Assembly (NCBI GenBank): GCA_015657535.1
Contig: JADHZB010001931.1
Span: 2,718-66,031, forward strand
DNA from: Nephromyces sp. MM_2019
Taxonomy: Eukaryota > Apicomplexa > Aconoidasida > Nephromycida
Direction: 5' to 3'
DNA length: 63,314 nt
This document shows positions 14,633 to 27,432 of this stretch, one piece after another. The notes below the pieces were generated by a model that saw only the letters and a program-made list of their open reading frames with translations, ran no database searches and was not told the origin of the DNA. Every line of letters begins with the position of its first letter. The stretch's first letter is position 1. The position numbers and the translations under genes are program-made.

Positions 14633-15034
14633 TTATTTCTTCATCCTTTTACAACAGCAACAGCATACGCACTTGAAAACAGAGCAAAATAGCTTCATAA
14701 TGGCTTGGTATAGGCAGCAGGCTATGCAACTTCCACAACAACAAACAACAATTAAGCCTACTATTGCTACACTAATAATTTGCGGAATTGACATTGTAGA
14801 TGAATCATTAAATAACTGTGCAAAAGACTCTCCTATAAAAGAGAAAAATTTTCCAATATAGCAAAGAATGGCCTCTCCTAATTCATCAGGGCAGCCAGAT
14901 AACTCATGGATATTATTTAATATATCAGTGGCTAAATCTTCCGCAGATGGACTGTCATTCTGATCGTCTAAATTAGGATCCTCCTGGAGATTTCTTAGTA
15001 TTACATATGAAATCATTGATGCCAAGAGCTTCAT
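14633..15034 (-). CDS. Small membrane protein with poly-Cys tail, paralogue A
   Basis: Function not recognised. It is a single exon of 133 residues. The N-terminus MKLLASMISYVILRN could be a signal peptide or signal anchor; an acidic spacer follows (about 17-45), then a core with SGCPDELGEAILCYIG and FFSFIGESFAQLF (about 47-75), a hydrophobic segment with ISVAIVGLIVVCCCG (about 85-100), and a basic Cys-rich C-terminus with CVCCCCCKRMKK. The core matches the protein at 18168-18536 at about 30 of 41 positions, which argues that both are real genes. Clustered Cys beside a membrane segment and basic residues suggest S-acylation (inference). A single exon is unusual here, where most genes are cut every ~100 bases. 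It stands alone in gene-poor DNA. Confidence 0.85.
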   Translation of the reverse strand: MKLLASMISYVILRNLQEDPNLDDQNDSPSAEDLATDILNNIHELSGCPDELGEAILCYIGKFFSFIGESFAQLFNDSSTMSIPQIISVAIVGLIVVCCCGSCIACCLYQAIMKLFCSVFKCVCCCCCKRMKK

Positions 15035-18000
15035 TTTTTACAAGGTTGCTAATATTCGTAAGGACTAGAAGATAAATAGGTTAAAGGTGAAATTATTTTA
15101 AGCTTAGGTAAAAAAGTTGAAATAATTGTGAAGTAGTTGAATAATTTGATAGGATAATTTGTAAAAGAGTAAAGACTATATATATAATATATATTCCAGA
15201 TTAATTAAATTGAGCTTTTCGATGTTTTGTTGGCTGAAATGACTTGTGTAACTAGAGACCTGTTTAATATTTTGGAGGCAAATATATCTATCTGAGATAT
15301 GTATATTTTAAATATAGGGTAGTAAAGTTATAACGAATAATTTGCTTAATATAAAGTTCTAGGATTTTACTTTGGGTTTCTTTGGGTTTGTATCATTATA
15401 CAAATTTGTTGTAATAATTCTATTTGTTTACTATTATTCTTTTTGATTTAAATTATTCATTTTGATAAGTATATATTCTTTAGTTTATTTTTCTAATTTT
15501 TTAAATATGAAGGGAAAGAAGTAGAACTTTGTTGAACTCGCGTTCTACACATGTTTTATTAAATTAAATGCAGAATTAGTTTAAATACCACTAGGTGACT
15601 AGTTAGGAAAAAATATTTATTTAGCCCCAGTGAGAGTTTAATCGTTGCGCTGTAAACCAAAAAGAATTCAAGAGTAGAAAAGAAAGCTGTGTCTCAAAAT
15701 TAGATTAAAAGGCACTTTAGTGAGTAAAATGGCCAAGGGTTGCACACTGGCAACTAATAGGAGCTTAAGTGTGAAAAATTCGTTTGAAATTCAGCTCGTA
15801 AATCCTGGCACAAGCACTTAAGCTTGTTGATGAGAGTACGCTACTTGGCACCTTTTAGAATTTATACCAGTAATCCCATTTTACATAAACGATTAAATTA
15901 GAAGAATTGCATTTATACGCATTTATATGTGTGTAGTATCTATGTTGTCTATATGTGTTGTAATTATCTATAATTACTTGTGTTGATGTGCTCAACTATG
16001 TATAGTTATTATCTAGGTGCTTAGGCATATGTGAATTTACGTAAAAGTGTGTGATGTGTTAATATAATTTGACTTTTATTCCGTTTTAGTTGCTCCTATA
16101 GGTTGTTTATGCTAACAACTTGTTACATAATATAACTCTTGTGGGTGATAAAAACATAAATTTTTGTGGATAAGATTAACTACACCGAGCTATATATTAA
16201 AATTCATCTAAAATAATCATTCTATGGACAAGGTTATAACAAAATAAATCAACACTATAGTTTGATTTACCCATGGGTAGTGATAGCAAAGGCTTTACCA
16301 GCTCATAATTACACAAATGCATTTACTTGTCGATATAATTACTTACACTTGCACAAAATTTCTTAATGTTTTGCTAAATATCTTTCCCAACAAGCAACAA
16401 TCTACTAGCTAAGCATTACAACATTTTCAATAAACGTTAAGCTCTATCAAATGACCCACAAGCAAACAATATGGGAGTAGAAATTCGTTTTTTTTCACAT
16501 CCCAGTATACCAGTCTATAAACCGATTTACTTTAACTGACATTTTTATTGATAGAATTTTTCCCTAAACATAAAATTGTATTTAAAGGTTTACACTTATT
16601 TTAAGACAAGTAAATTAACCGTTCCTACACCAGTTTAACCTTTTATTTATGATTATTTCAATGGTTAAGTTAATGTCATTAGTGAATTGATTTTTAAATG
16701 TGAAGTTAAAATTTGCTGCAAAGTTTCAACTACATTACCCTTAAATTACATGGGTAATCTCAAGTCAACAAATTAAGTTTACAGTTTACATATGTTTCCA
16801 CTTTTATTACTAAGCTATCTCGTCATTTTTTTAGTTTTTATGCCTATATAAGTAATTATGTTATCATTTAAAACTTCACTGTATATATAAATTTTATGTA
16901 TTTAATTGAAAATTTTAATGAGATTTATTTGGTCCTTATGACCTTGGATTGTTTAATATATAAATAGTGATGAGAATAGTTATTCTAAATCCGAACATAA
17001 TTATAAAACCTTATCATCTCGAATAATAAAAATTTTTCTATTTTAAATAATAAATAGCTACAAATTGTTGTATCTAAATCTAATTTTTAGGGGGTGCAAG
17101 TAATTATGAAATGTGTAAAAAGCAAATGGTTAATTAACAGGTATCTTTACACAAGTCTCTTAATTAATATTTCGTCTCATTCCAGTTTGAATTTCTAGTA
17201 ATACTATCAATCCTAACTAAAATAAACAATTTATATTGCTTAAAGAAAGTGATATAAAATGAAGAATTGATATTGGAACATATACACATCAGGGTGGCTA
17301 ATAAATCCAAAGATTGTGAACATAGCTAATGCCTCGCTTAGTATTTGTGTTTGGGGCATTTATGTTACACCTAATTGCTCAGGATTTTGTCACAGCCTGA
17401 GGATCTACCTAATATATAAGTACTAAGCATCCAAACATTTTGTTGCAAATAACTTTTCTATGGATCTAGCAAACGAATTAAAGCTTGCTAGAAATTTTAT
17501 AAGATTTTGCTTTATTAAATACATAAATATAGATACATATATAAATAAGATATCAATACAATGAGCTTAGGTTTATTACTTATTGACCTTTCAATATAGT
17601 TCAAAGCCATCCACACGTTTCAACGTGTATGTAGATAGAATTAAACCCAAAAAAAAAGTGCCAAAATGATAAGATTCACATTATCAATCTCGTAATCACA
17701 TTCGGTATTAAATGTGCAACAAAAATAAATACAAAATAATAAAATTTTGGTTGACTATTCGTCTATAGCTGTGATTTTCTAATTTTTGTTAATAGATTAT
17801 TTTAAATATACCTTTTTGAAATGATCTCAATACTAATCTTCTAGCGTACTTAAAATAGATTTGGTCGTAATTTTAGGGTAATAATTCGGTGATTATTTAA
17901 GATGTAATATTGCTATCCAATCTATTATTCTCTTTTTAATCTATTAGTAGTCTTTGCCGATGAGGAGAATGTAAGTGTGTCCTTAGTTCAAAGAAATTTT

Positions 18001-18167
18001 GTTTCATTGATAACTGATTTTTATATTTTAAGATTTGTTTATAAGATAAAATAAAACAAAATCTTCATGGATATATTGTTGACTGAAAGTAAATTTTTGG
18101 TAAATTGTGCCTATAGTGTAGCTTTTTGAAAAAAAATACAATAGAAAGAGATTTTCAGGAATTTTTA
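15035..18167. other. Intergenic between the two Cys-tail genes
   Basis: 3.1 kb of AT-rich DNA without a supportable gene. A somewhat GC-richer patch lies at about 15,590-15,860 and could hold a non-coding RNA, but I recognise no family. No third copy of the Cys-tail gene was seen here. Confidence 0.55.
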
Positions 18168-18536
18168 TCACTTTGAACATCTGCAGCAACAGCAGCACAC
18201 ACGCCTCAAAAAAGAGCTGAGAAGTTTCATTGTTGCCTTATATAGGCAACAAACAGCTACGCAACCAACGCTAAATATTACTAGAGCACCAATAACCGCA
18301 ATTACTGCAATTTGTGCAATTGAAAGTTGTGTAGAATCACTGAAAAGCTGTGCAAATGATTCACCAATAAATGAAAAAAAGTTCCCTAAGTAGCATAATA
18401 CCGCACCACCAAAATCATCAGGACACCCTGATGAATCGTGGATACCGCTTATGGCACCACTTGCAGCATCACCGATAGCAGTGCCTATGTCAATTGGGAT
18501 TCCTTGGTTACCTGGCAAAGGCAAAGGCAAAGACAT
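18168..18536 (-). CDS. Small membrane protein with poly-Cys tail, paralogue B
   Basis: Function not recognised. A single exon of 122 residues, paralogous to the protein at 14633-15034. The N-terminus (MSLPLPLPGNQGIPIDIG) is unlike that of A and has no clear signal peptide. The shared core has SGCPDDFGGAVLCYLG, FFSFIGESFAQLF and SIAQI (about 36-77), then a hydrophobic segment with AVIAVIGALVIFSVG and a tail with CCLYKATMKLL and RRVCCCCCRCSK. N-terminal divergence with a strongly conserved core suggests that the core plus tail is the functional unit and that targeting may differ. Only the first in-frame ATG is available as start. Same strand as A, about 3.1 kb upstream of it. Confidence 0.85.
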   Translation of the reverse strand: MSLPLPLPGNQGIPIDIGTAIGDAASGAISGIHDSSGCPDDFGGAVLCYLGNFFSFIGESFAQLFSDSTQLSIAQIAVIAVIGALVIFSVGCVAVCCLYKATMKLLSSFLRRVCCCCCRCSK

Positions 18537-21146
18537 TCTTTGGATGTGTAATATTTTAATATAAAATCGTAACTATCAAAGTAAATAAAAACTAGAAATA
18601 AAGCATTTCTTTGCACGTAGCTTTTGTTTTATGTTTTATAGTTATTTGCATAACTTAGAGGTTTGTTCTAAAAATGTATATGATACTTATATTAGCAAAC
18701 AGGTGTTTTTTAAAATTGATTTAAAAATTTTCAAATTGTGTTTATGTGCTTTTGGTATAAATTAGAATTCTTAAATATTCAAATTCTAATAGTCAAAGTA
18801 AATTAAAAAATGATTCATTTTAAAATAAATTTCAACGATTTCAGGTGAAAAGATCTAGAGAGTAAAATATGTGGAATTAGCTGAATAAAATAATTACCTC
18901 CATAAATTCACAAAAATAGATCAAAAATAATTTACAAAAATTTACAACTTGCCAAATTCAGCCAAACAACTGCAGTAGAATTAGTAAGAGAAGAGAAATC
19001 AACTTCTAGCACAAATGAGTACGTTTTATATAACGATTGAATGTTAATTATGTTTAGTACCAATTTATTGAGGATATTTGATAAAACTAACAATAAATCC
19101 AAATATAAGGTTAAATGAAGCAGGATCACCTCTAAATTATCTACTTTGAACATCAAATTTATTTACTTAAAATTTAAATCAGCATCTTAAAAATTTACTT
19201 CTAGCTAATTGTTAATAAAATATTAATAGCTTTTATTAGGAACTACCATATTAATTAATTTTAATATGACACAATACAATCACTTCTATGTTTTATAACT
19301 CAAATCAGCCTACGCTTTCACTTAACTCAATTATTAAGTTACTAATAACAGATGCGACAATTTAAAAATAATAAAACAATGTACTTGACATCCTTTTGAC
19401 ATAATGATTATTAAATCCCCTTTAGCATAAGATTTTTGGTTAGGTAGTTTGATAAGAATTGCATTATACATATGATAATATCTGGGTTGAATTTATGATC
19501 TATGTCTTGCATAGGAAGCATTATAATATATATATATATACATCATAGTTTCACCAAATTTCCAAATTCAAAAATTGAATCTGCTGAAATTTTTAGAAAG
19601 CTATATAAATTATTGATAAAACTAGTGAATTTTTAAACTATTTCTTAGAATCAACGATTTTAGTACCTAATAATTAAGATAATTTAAAGTCACAGGCTCA
19701 TTTTAATTAAAAATTACTCAAGTTAATAAGTTAACATATATTAAAACACCTCAAAACATTCTAGATTGTTTTCCTGTACTTGCCAATTTTGATAGTTAAA
19801 GTTTCAAGTAACAAAAATTATTGCTATTTTTAGAAATTAGCTTTGTTTTTGCCCTGGATTCAATGTATTCATCAAATAAAAATCACTTATAGTAGGTTCA
19901 TAATCGGGACATTCTTATGTAAGCACAATATTGTTAAATGTGGTCTTGAAAACGGTGATCAGTAAATTATTCATTTGTTTACTCTTTATAACTTGGGATT
20001 ATATCTATATAATCCATGGAGATTTAATAGATCGAAAGGAATGGTTTCATAGATCTAAAAATTAAAAAAAATTTGCAATGGGCTGCAGTTTAATTGAGCT
20101 TTATTATGCTGAATATATGAATGATTTTGTGTAGCTGCTTGAATAAAGATAATGTAACATATTGAAAGCTATTCAATTGTACTTATTTCCAGTTATATTT
20201 AGCTATGTGGTATCTGAAGTTCTTAGGTATTTATTGTTAAATTTCAATCGGCTAGAAATATATTTTAAGAAATGCATGATTACAAGGCAGTAACCACAAA
20301 ATAAAATAGCTTTCTATAAGCCAATCAGAGATTCTTTTTATTATCATATTACTTGAAAAAATTCATACAACACTTCACTAGCAAGGCATAGCAAGAAAAG
20401 TGATGGAACTTTTCACTATTGCGAATAATATAAGTTAAGCAACATTGCAAGATTGAACAAGCTAGTCGATCTCACAATGCATGTATTTCTTCTATTTGTT
20501 AATAACATGCAACATTCAAGAATTTGTATGGAACCTTGGCAACAATAATAAAATTTTAAAGTCAAATTCTCTTTATAGAGTTGAACTAAACAAGAAGGTT
20601 ATAGATAAGTAATATGTTGAACATGTCTTATAATTTAATTTGAAAACTATTGGATTTGAAAGGTATTCAAGCTATTACAAACTCCTTCGTCTTATCTACT
20701 CAATGCTCCTCAATCCAATTATCTGATCTGGAGATAACATGTAATAGGTACACAATTGCTTCATGTTTTCAACTTTTAAATTTCTATGAGGTATGGATCT
20801 TGCTAAAAAGAGGCTCTCGTTATGCAATTGGGATGTTTAGAATCTAATTGTTTAAATTTTATTTAGCTAATCAGATCTAGTTTAAGAATATTATAGTTTT
20901 CAGAGTCCTAAATATCTAAATATTATCGTGAAGAAAAAATACAAAATAATTCATGCAAAGGATAAAAAATCAAAATTAGATATATTTAAGCCTAAATGAT
21001 GTTGTCTAAAATTTACATGTTTAGATTGAGGGTGAATTAAGTACTCAAAAATTTACTTAAGCCTAAGGTTAATGTTTTGAATGAAGTGAGAGCTAAATTT
21101 TAATTTTATGTTGTTTATGAAAAAAGAGCCTAATAAAAGACGATAT
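18537..21146. other. Intergenic, no gene seen
   Basis: 2.6 kb of AT-rich DNA. Short open frames at about 18.9-19.2 kb and 20.65-20.85 kb lack splice context, composition or similarity that would support them. Confidence 0.55.
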
Positions 21147-23039
21147 TTATTTTTCTTCGTAATCTTCAATACCGCCTTCACTAATTGCGAAGATAGCATC
21201 ACTTTCAGGAAGGCTAGGTGAATCATAGATCTTACATATTCTACTTTCTCCTCTGCCCTTACGAAGATATAATCTTGTTTGGCTTGCATGTGCTATTATA
21301 TTTCCGCCAATTGGTAGTTTATCATTTGCTAAAAATAATATTAGATACACAAGGAACTTATATGATGATGTATTCAGTTTAAATGGAATAAACTGAATTT
21401 ATATTAATAAAAAGTAAATAGATATTAATTAAGTCATATCCGATTAATGGTTTTAGAATATTTTTCTGAATGTCTATTATACCTCCAAATGCTGCTGGCA
21501 TTGCATCTACTTTAGCAACAACTTGGTTTGAAATAACCACTGCGACACCATATGTATCAGCCATTCTTTGTAGGCATCGTAGAAATTTACACAAGTGCAT
21601 TTGTCGTGAAGCTAGTTCGCCTTTAGAACGTATTGAATATGTAATAGAAATCAATTCTATTTAATTTAATAAGAATTTAAAAATCATTTTCTAACCTCTT
21701 CCAGAGAATTCAGATCTATATAAAGCTGTGGCAGAATCAACAATAAGTAGAGCAAATCGGCTTTCTGCCATCATTGCACTAGCCTCTATAAGGAGTTCCA
21801 GCTGATGATCTATTATAAATTTGTGTAGAGTACAAAGTGACAGGTAGCGCTTAAAATTAAAATAAAAGATCTATAAGAATTGTTCGAGAGCTAGTTAACA
21901 AATTGATAAGGTAGATACTAAATATATAAATTTAGATTATAGAATGTAAATGAATTAGGTTATTTAAAAGAAATAATAAAAACTTCCTTACCACAATTGT
22001 AGGCACGGGCATATGCAATATTCTCTAAGCAATCTGATGGATTCAAACCAAACCTCTTAGCAATTGCTACAATTCTTTCGGGCCTAAAAGTTCCCTCTGT
22101 ATCTATCCAAAGGCATTTTCCCTCTCCTCCACTTTGTTCCACTGGGAGCTGGCAAGTTACCTTCAATGAAAAGTGCATGTTGTTTTTAAGTGATGATTAT
22201 AGTGGTTACGTCATAATAAATTTTAATTGATTACCGCCAGTGTGTGGCATAATTGAGTCTTTCCAGTTCGAAATTCCCCGAATAGTTCTGTTATGTTACC
22301 AGTTTCTATCCCACCTTGAAGAAGCCGGTCAAATTGTGTAGCTCCCGTAGTAAATTTTATAAGATTTTCACGGGCGTCAAGATATTCAGTTGCGGATACA
22401 AAGCCCATGTTACATAGCTCCTTGCAAGCCTTTTTTAGTTTTTCAACTTTTTGCTCGCTGAATCCCTTAATTCCAATAAGAGTTTTGTTGGGTGCATAAG
22501 CCACACATTCGACTGTTTGGAGGCCATCTATTTAGTAGAACATAAACTAGTATTATAAAGTTTAATTTAGATGTAAATTAGGTAGTAATAAACTCAAGAA
22601 ATATAGGTTTGTGTCCAAATCGATCATTGGCTTTATATAAAGTTTGAATCTTACTTTCTTTGAGTAGATCTAATTCTTTCTTGGTTATTCCCTTAGCAAA
22701 AAGGTGTTCCAATTTGAGTGGTCCACTTGAAGCATTTTCATCAAGTTTCTATTTGAAAATCAAAATTTTGTTAAATTCCACTAAATAATAGTCATTTGAG
22801 GTGTAGAAATGTTAGTGATGAATTTATTCTGTGCTATTATGTTACAAGCCTTTGTGCTGGTTTTAGAGTGATTTAAGTCTCTAAATTCTATCAATTTCAA
22901 GTTAATTCTCTCAGGTAAAGAATTTAATTGAAAACATCGAGCTAAAGCGATAGTTTGCAAATTTTATGAAACTAATTACCTGAGGTTCTTGTAGATTTTG
23001 AGTTTGCTCAGGTGTTGTCTTCAAGAGAGTTGTTGACAT
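21147..23039 (-). CDS. RAD51: RAD51 recombinase
   Basis: Strand-exchange ATPase that forms filaments on ssDNA in homologous recombination. Exons (minus): 23039-22980, 22748-22655, 22527-22235, 22160-21992, 21809-21696, 21620-21483, 21328-21147; all phases join to give 349 residues, near the usual ~340. The HhH region includes [13 protein letters not shown], then [20 protein letters not shown] (Walker A about 135-142), [12 protein letters not shown] (Walker B about 226-230), [12 protein letters not shown], and [13 protein letters not shown] with [19 protein letters not shown] near the C-terminus. VAYAP and the [13 protein letters not shown] end favour RAD51 over DMC1. The start is the only ATG in frame upstream of the first donor. 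The short N-terminal tail before the HhH domain is Gln/Thr rich. It is divergently placed from the mitochondrial L2 gene. Confidence 0.97.
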
Positions 23040-25490
23040 GGGTATTATCTGAATATGTCATAGATAACGTTAATTACGGAAATGGGAAGATCCCACGAAG
23101 AAGATTAAAAGACAAATACTATATATGGTTTATTTTATTTACCTCTGATAGGTATCAAGTTGATATTATCTCAAATTAAGTATTGATAAGTCTGTGTCTT
23201 GAGTCAAAAGGGATCTTGTTCAAAGCTAGTGGTGATTTTAATTCGAGAATTGAATAGTGGATATTATGAATATGAACTTGTGGGTAATGGTGTCAGTCTC
23301 GTGTCTTCTAGTTATATACGTGATTAGAGAGAATTAAAGTGTTTAATCATTTATGAAGTGAGGGTATATTGCTGTATTCACATTATTGTTGTTCTAAATA
23401 TGAATATATATACATGCACGAACGTATGAATAGCTAACTATTCATGATGTATGCACATGTTTATAAACAATTTTGTTTTGATGCGTGCATACACAAGGAC
23501 ACGTACATATATGAATATATTTATACATATCTTACTCTCAGCGGGTATTTAAATCGAAGCAACACGTATGCTATAGGTTAGACAAATTAAAACACTCGGG
23601 CTCTGAGTATTGGATAAACTCAATTTAGAAATGCTTATGGTTTTGTTCACACAAAGTGTTGATGATTTTTCTCAAATAACAATATATGGTTTTTTAACAA
23701 ATAAAGTTCAGGAATAAAAAACTATTACCTTTCTACTTAAAATTGATAAATTTTTTAAATAACTACAAAATGTGAATCCTTGCGTTGATAGTGCTTTTTA
23801 CAAGAATTTATTAATTCAGAAAACTACAAATATAGACTCAATTAACAATGATTTTGACATAATTTTTGACAAATTTCAAGAAATTACATTATTAATCATA
23901 TTATTGAGCTCTCTTTCAATTTTTTAATCCACTAACCAATTTAGAAATTAGTTAACATATAATGTTGCAATTATTCTTAAACTTTTTTCCCGAGCTCTTT
24001 GTTTTTAACTTCAACAATACTCTTAAATTTGAATTACAATAAAAAAATTGCATATTTACATTCGAAATAAGAGACTGCACACTCCTTTAAACTCATTTCA
24101 TTCACATGTTTTATACGAATTTATGCCATGCAGCTTGTAAAATTATTATGATTCACTCCTAATTCCCTTAACTTACTAGGAAAATTCAACATTGCTAAAG
24201 AATTCAAGTTATATATATATGCATTTACGTGCAAATTAAAAGAGAATTTAGTTGTAAAATGCCAGGTTATATTTCACTGATGGCCTTATAATTATTAATT
24301 GATTAGTTTTCAGTAAGAAAATGTACATGAGATCCATCAATCTCAATTTTCTAACCCAAGTGCTACAAAACTGAGAGCAGTTTGCCAATGTGTTAAAAAT
24401 TTTTCACTGGACTCACTTGTACTAGATTTCTGTGGGCTTTTCAAATGTGTATAAACACAAACATCGAATTATGATCAAACTGTCAAAGCAAAACCCTGTA
24501 GCTTGGGTTTAGCAACCTCAACCTCGAATCCATCTCGCTTTAGGCTTCATGATTATAACACTTTCTTAACACACATTAAGATTTAATTAATAACTTTTTA
24601 AGCATCATAATTTCATTTACTTTTAGATATATATAAAACTGTCTCCACGATCAACCTAGGCCCCAAACGTAACAAATTATTAATTTAGATTTCCCAGAAT
24701 GGGTTCTCTGTTTTATAGCATATCCATAAATTTAAAATTTAAACATTGATAAGTACTTAAATTTTAAATCAACGCCACAAAGCAATACGAACTGATCTTG
24801 TAACGTAGGAACAAAACTCTGAAAGCCCCATGATATTCTCTTCCCTATATTGGCCAGCCTTGAGGGGGCTTGATTTCAGAAAGTTTACAATCCGTACGGC
24901 ACGTAAGCTCCTTGTATATGATACTTGATTATAGAACATTCTAATGATTTATTGTTATCATAAATATATCGTCACACACACAATTTCCGATATTTAGATG
25001 TATCGGTTATCGCTATACCCACTTATTTTGCTAACTAAGGCTTTCAAAATTAAAGGAAACATTTACTCCAATTAAAGAGCCGCATCCACATAAGAATACA
25101 TTTAGTTATCTTACCATAAGATTTAGCATACTCTTTTTTAACATGTTTGGACAATAGCTCTTTCTATTCAGTATTATACCAAAACTTATACTGACCGAAG
25201 CTACAATATTTCAAAATACTTTTATTTGATATAGGCTAAAATTTTACTCCAACCCATCTATTAAACAGGACATCTTGTGTTTTAAAATATATTTTGACCT
25301 ATTAATGATAATCATTCAATGTACTTTTTTATTGTTTCGACTATCACTTTCCTAAATTTCGGATCCCAAGGGATTTTGAATTGCTTAGACTATCACATTT
25401 GATACTTTTATTATGAACATAAACCTTAACAAACCAAAATACTTGAATTGAATTATTATTGACTATAGTTATTGAATCTCTGCTTTTCAG
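23040..25490. other. Divergent intergenic region RAD51 / mitochondrial L2
   Basis: 2.45 kb between two diverging genes, so it must hold both promoters. The first exon of the L2 gene, with its start codon, should also lie here because the first L2 exon I can place begins at an acceptor and has no in-frame ATG. I could not identify that exon with a phase-compatible donor. Confidence 0.6.
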
Positions 25491-27432
25491 AATGCTACTC
25501 ACCATATATAAAAAGGAATGATGTACCCTACATTGATTTTACTACTTTCTATCCACAACAACGTCTACCCAACCCTTCTGTTTTATCTGCTTTTACACTG
25601 GTAAATATGCCTCAGAAACGAGAATTTATCCCAGACTTTATTAAATTCTTTTGGAACTCAACATGATATAAAATTTACATTATTATATACTGTAGGCCAA
25701 ACAAAAACGCCTAGAAAAGGAACTTGAAAATACTCCCCAAACACTTTATGGGGTAAGATCTATACATAAAACTACTAGCTTTTTCAACTTTGTTCCTGCT
25801 TTAATCTTTATAATAAAAATTTATTTATTTATTGTCGCATTTAAAAAATGAGTGCTTTATGCTATGATAATAGTATTTCCATAATTGACTATCAGGGTCG
25901 GGTTCTCTCTGCACTCTCTTGTAAAAGGATAAAACATTCTGGTCGAAATGCAACTGGCCAGGTATGTATTAGGGATACAAAAGTTTATAACAGTAATACT
26001 TAGACCCATAGATTGTATCCTAATGTTTTTCAAGTTTTATGAGCTACCCACTTTATTTAATTATTACTATGGAGAGAATTAAATATGCAAAAAAACTACT
26101 CTATTACCAATAAAAATACCCCACTATCTTTACTTAACAGCTTACTGTTCGTCATCGAGGTGGAGGGCATGCTCAAAGGCTCCGTTTTATTGATTTTAAA
26201 CGAGGGAGAAAAGACATCTATTCTACTGTTTTGAGGTTCAATTTGCATTTATTCCAAATTTGATTACTAGAAAATCAGGTTAACCTTTAACAAATAAAAC
26301 TTGACTTTCTTATGTAGGATTGAGTATGACCCAGTCCACTCCGCCAGAATTGCACTTGTTCAATATGATGACGGTGTATTATCCTATATACTGGCACCAC
26401 TTACATGCCGGCCTGGTAATCGTTTAATAGCGAGTCCTTCTGCTGATATTCTACCCGGGAATGCCCTTCCACTATCTAATGTTCCAGTAATTTTTAAATG
26501 ATGATACTTACTTATTAAAAGAAAAAATTTGATCTTAAGGACTGTTTTGAAATGATTAGCACAGATCATCCTTCTTGTTTTACTCATATCAGGTAGGGTC
26601 AATTGTTCATAACCTGGAATTGAGACCTGGCCATGGTGGACAAATCAGCCGTGCTGCTGGCACATTTGCAACACTTTTAAAGTAAGGGGTCTTTGCAATT
26701 AGTTGAAACATACTTAACTCGATAAATTGATACAACGATGAATTATTAATTTATAACACTATTTACTCATTCAGCAAGGATTCCAAACATGCTACAATAA
26801 AGCTAAGCTCATCAGAGATACGCAAGTTTCCTTTAGGTATTTGACGACTGAAATCATTCAACGCTTAAGTATAATCTGAAAAATAACTCGAACTCTTTTT
26901 GTTATTAGATTGCTGGTGCACAATCGGTCAAGTTTCTAATACACAGCACTCATCTAAAATATGGAGGAAAGCTGGCGCTTCAAGGTAAAGAAATCAACCC
27001 GAATCATTTTTCAAAACACTCGTTACTCATAGAATCGTGTAGTGTTTTGTAATTTACTATCGCTAATACTAATTAGGCAAAGTATTTGAAATTTATTGCT
27101 AGAGAATATGTATATAATTATTCTAATTATTTTAGGTGGCGGGGCTGGAGACCTTCTGTAAGAGGTGTTGCAAAGAGCCCTTATTCACACCCACATGGAG
27201 GTAACATTACCTCCTTAAACAAAAATTCATTTCAGCCTCAGAATAAATTACCTTTATGACATAAAATTTCTTATTAGGTGGTACAAGTGATAAACATACA
27301 AAAAGACCCCCGGTATCTCCCTGGGGTGTACACAGAAGTGGATATAAGACTCGAGCACCAAATAAACCCCTTGGCTTAATAGTTAGGCGGAAGTTATCCG
27401 GCAGACTACAAAAGAAATTTGGTCTCAACTAG
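25491..27432 (+). CDS. Mitochondrial (bacterial-type) large-subunit ribosomal protein L2, 5' exon missing
   Basis: Binds 23S-type rRNA near the peptidyl-transferase centre of the mitochondrial ribosome. Exons: 25491-25600, 25696-25752, 25896-25961, 26141-26235, 26318-26486, 26593-26681, 26775-26836, 26909-26984, 27136-27200, 27278-27432. They give about 311 residues so far, longer than bacterial L2 (~275) through an N-terminal extension that may carry targeting. Landmarks: [102 protein letters not shown], a basic end KKFGLN. The HPHGGG and SPWG motifs are of the bacterial/organellar type, not cytosolic L8. An apicoplast destination cannot be excluded, but apicoplast L2 is normally encoded in the organelle. 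The start codon lies in an unplaced upstream exon. Confidence 0.93.

Noticed and set aside
18932..19156. 74-codon Leu-rich minus-strand frame
   Set aside because: Composition expected from AT-rich DNA and no homology to the neighbouring Cys-tail genes.
20650..20847. 65-codon plus-strand frame
   Set aside because: TTG start, no splice partners, no recognisable motif, in AT-rich intergenic DNA.
21147..23039. DMC1 rather than RAD51
   Set aside because: The N-terminal [12 protein letters not shown] and the C-terminal motifs fit RAD51 better than DMC1.
25472..25490. TTG-initiated start for mitochondrial L2
   Set aside because: The frame runs through a good acceptor (tgcttttcag); a spliced upstream exon is more likely than a TTG start.
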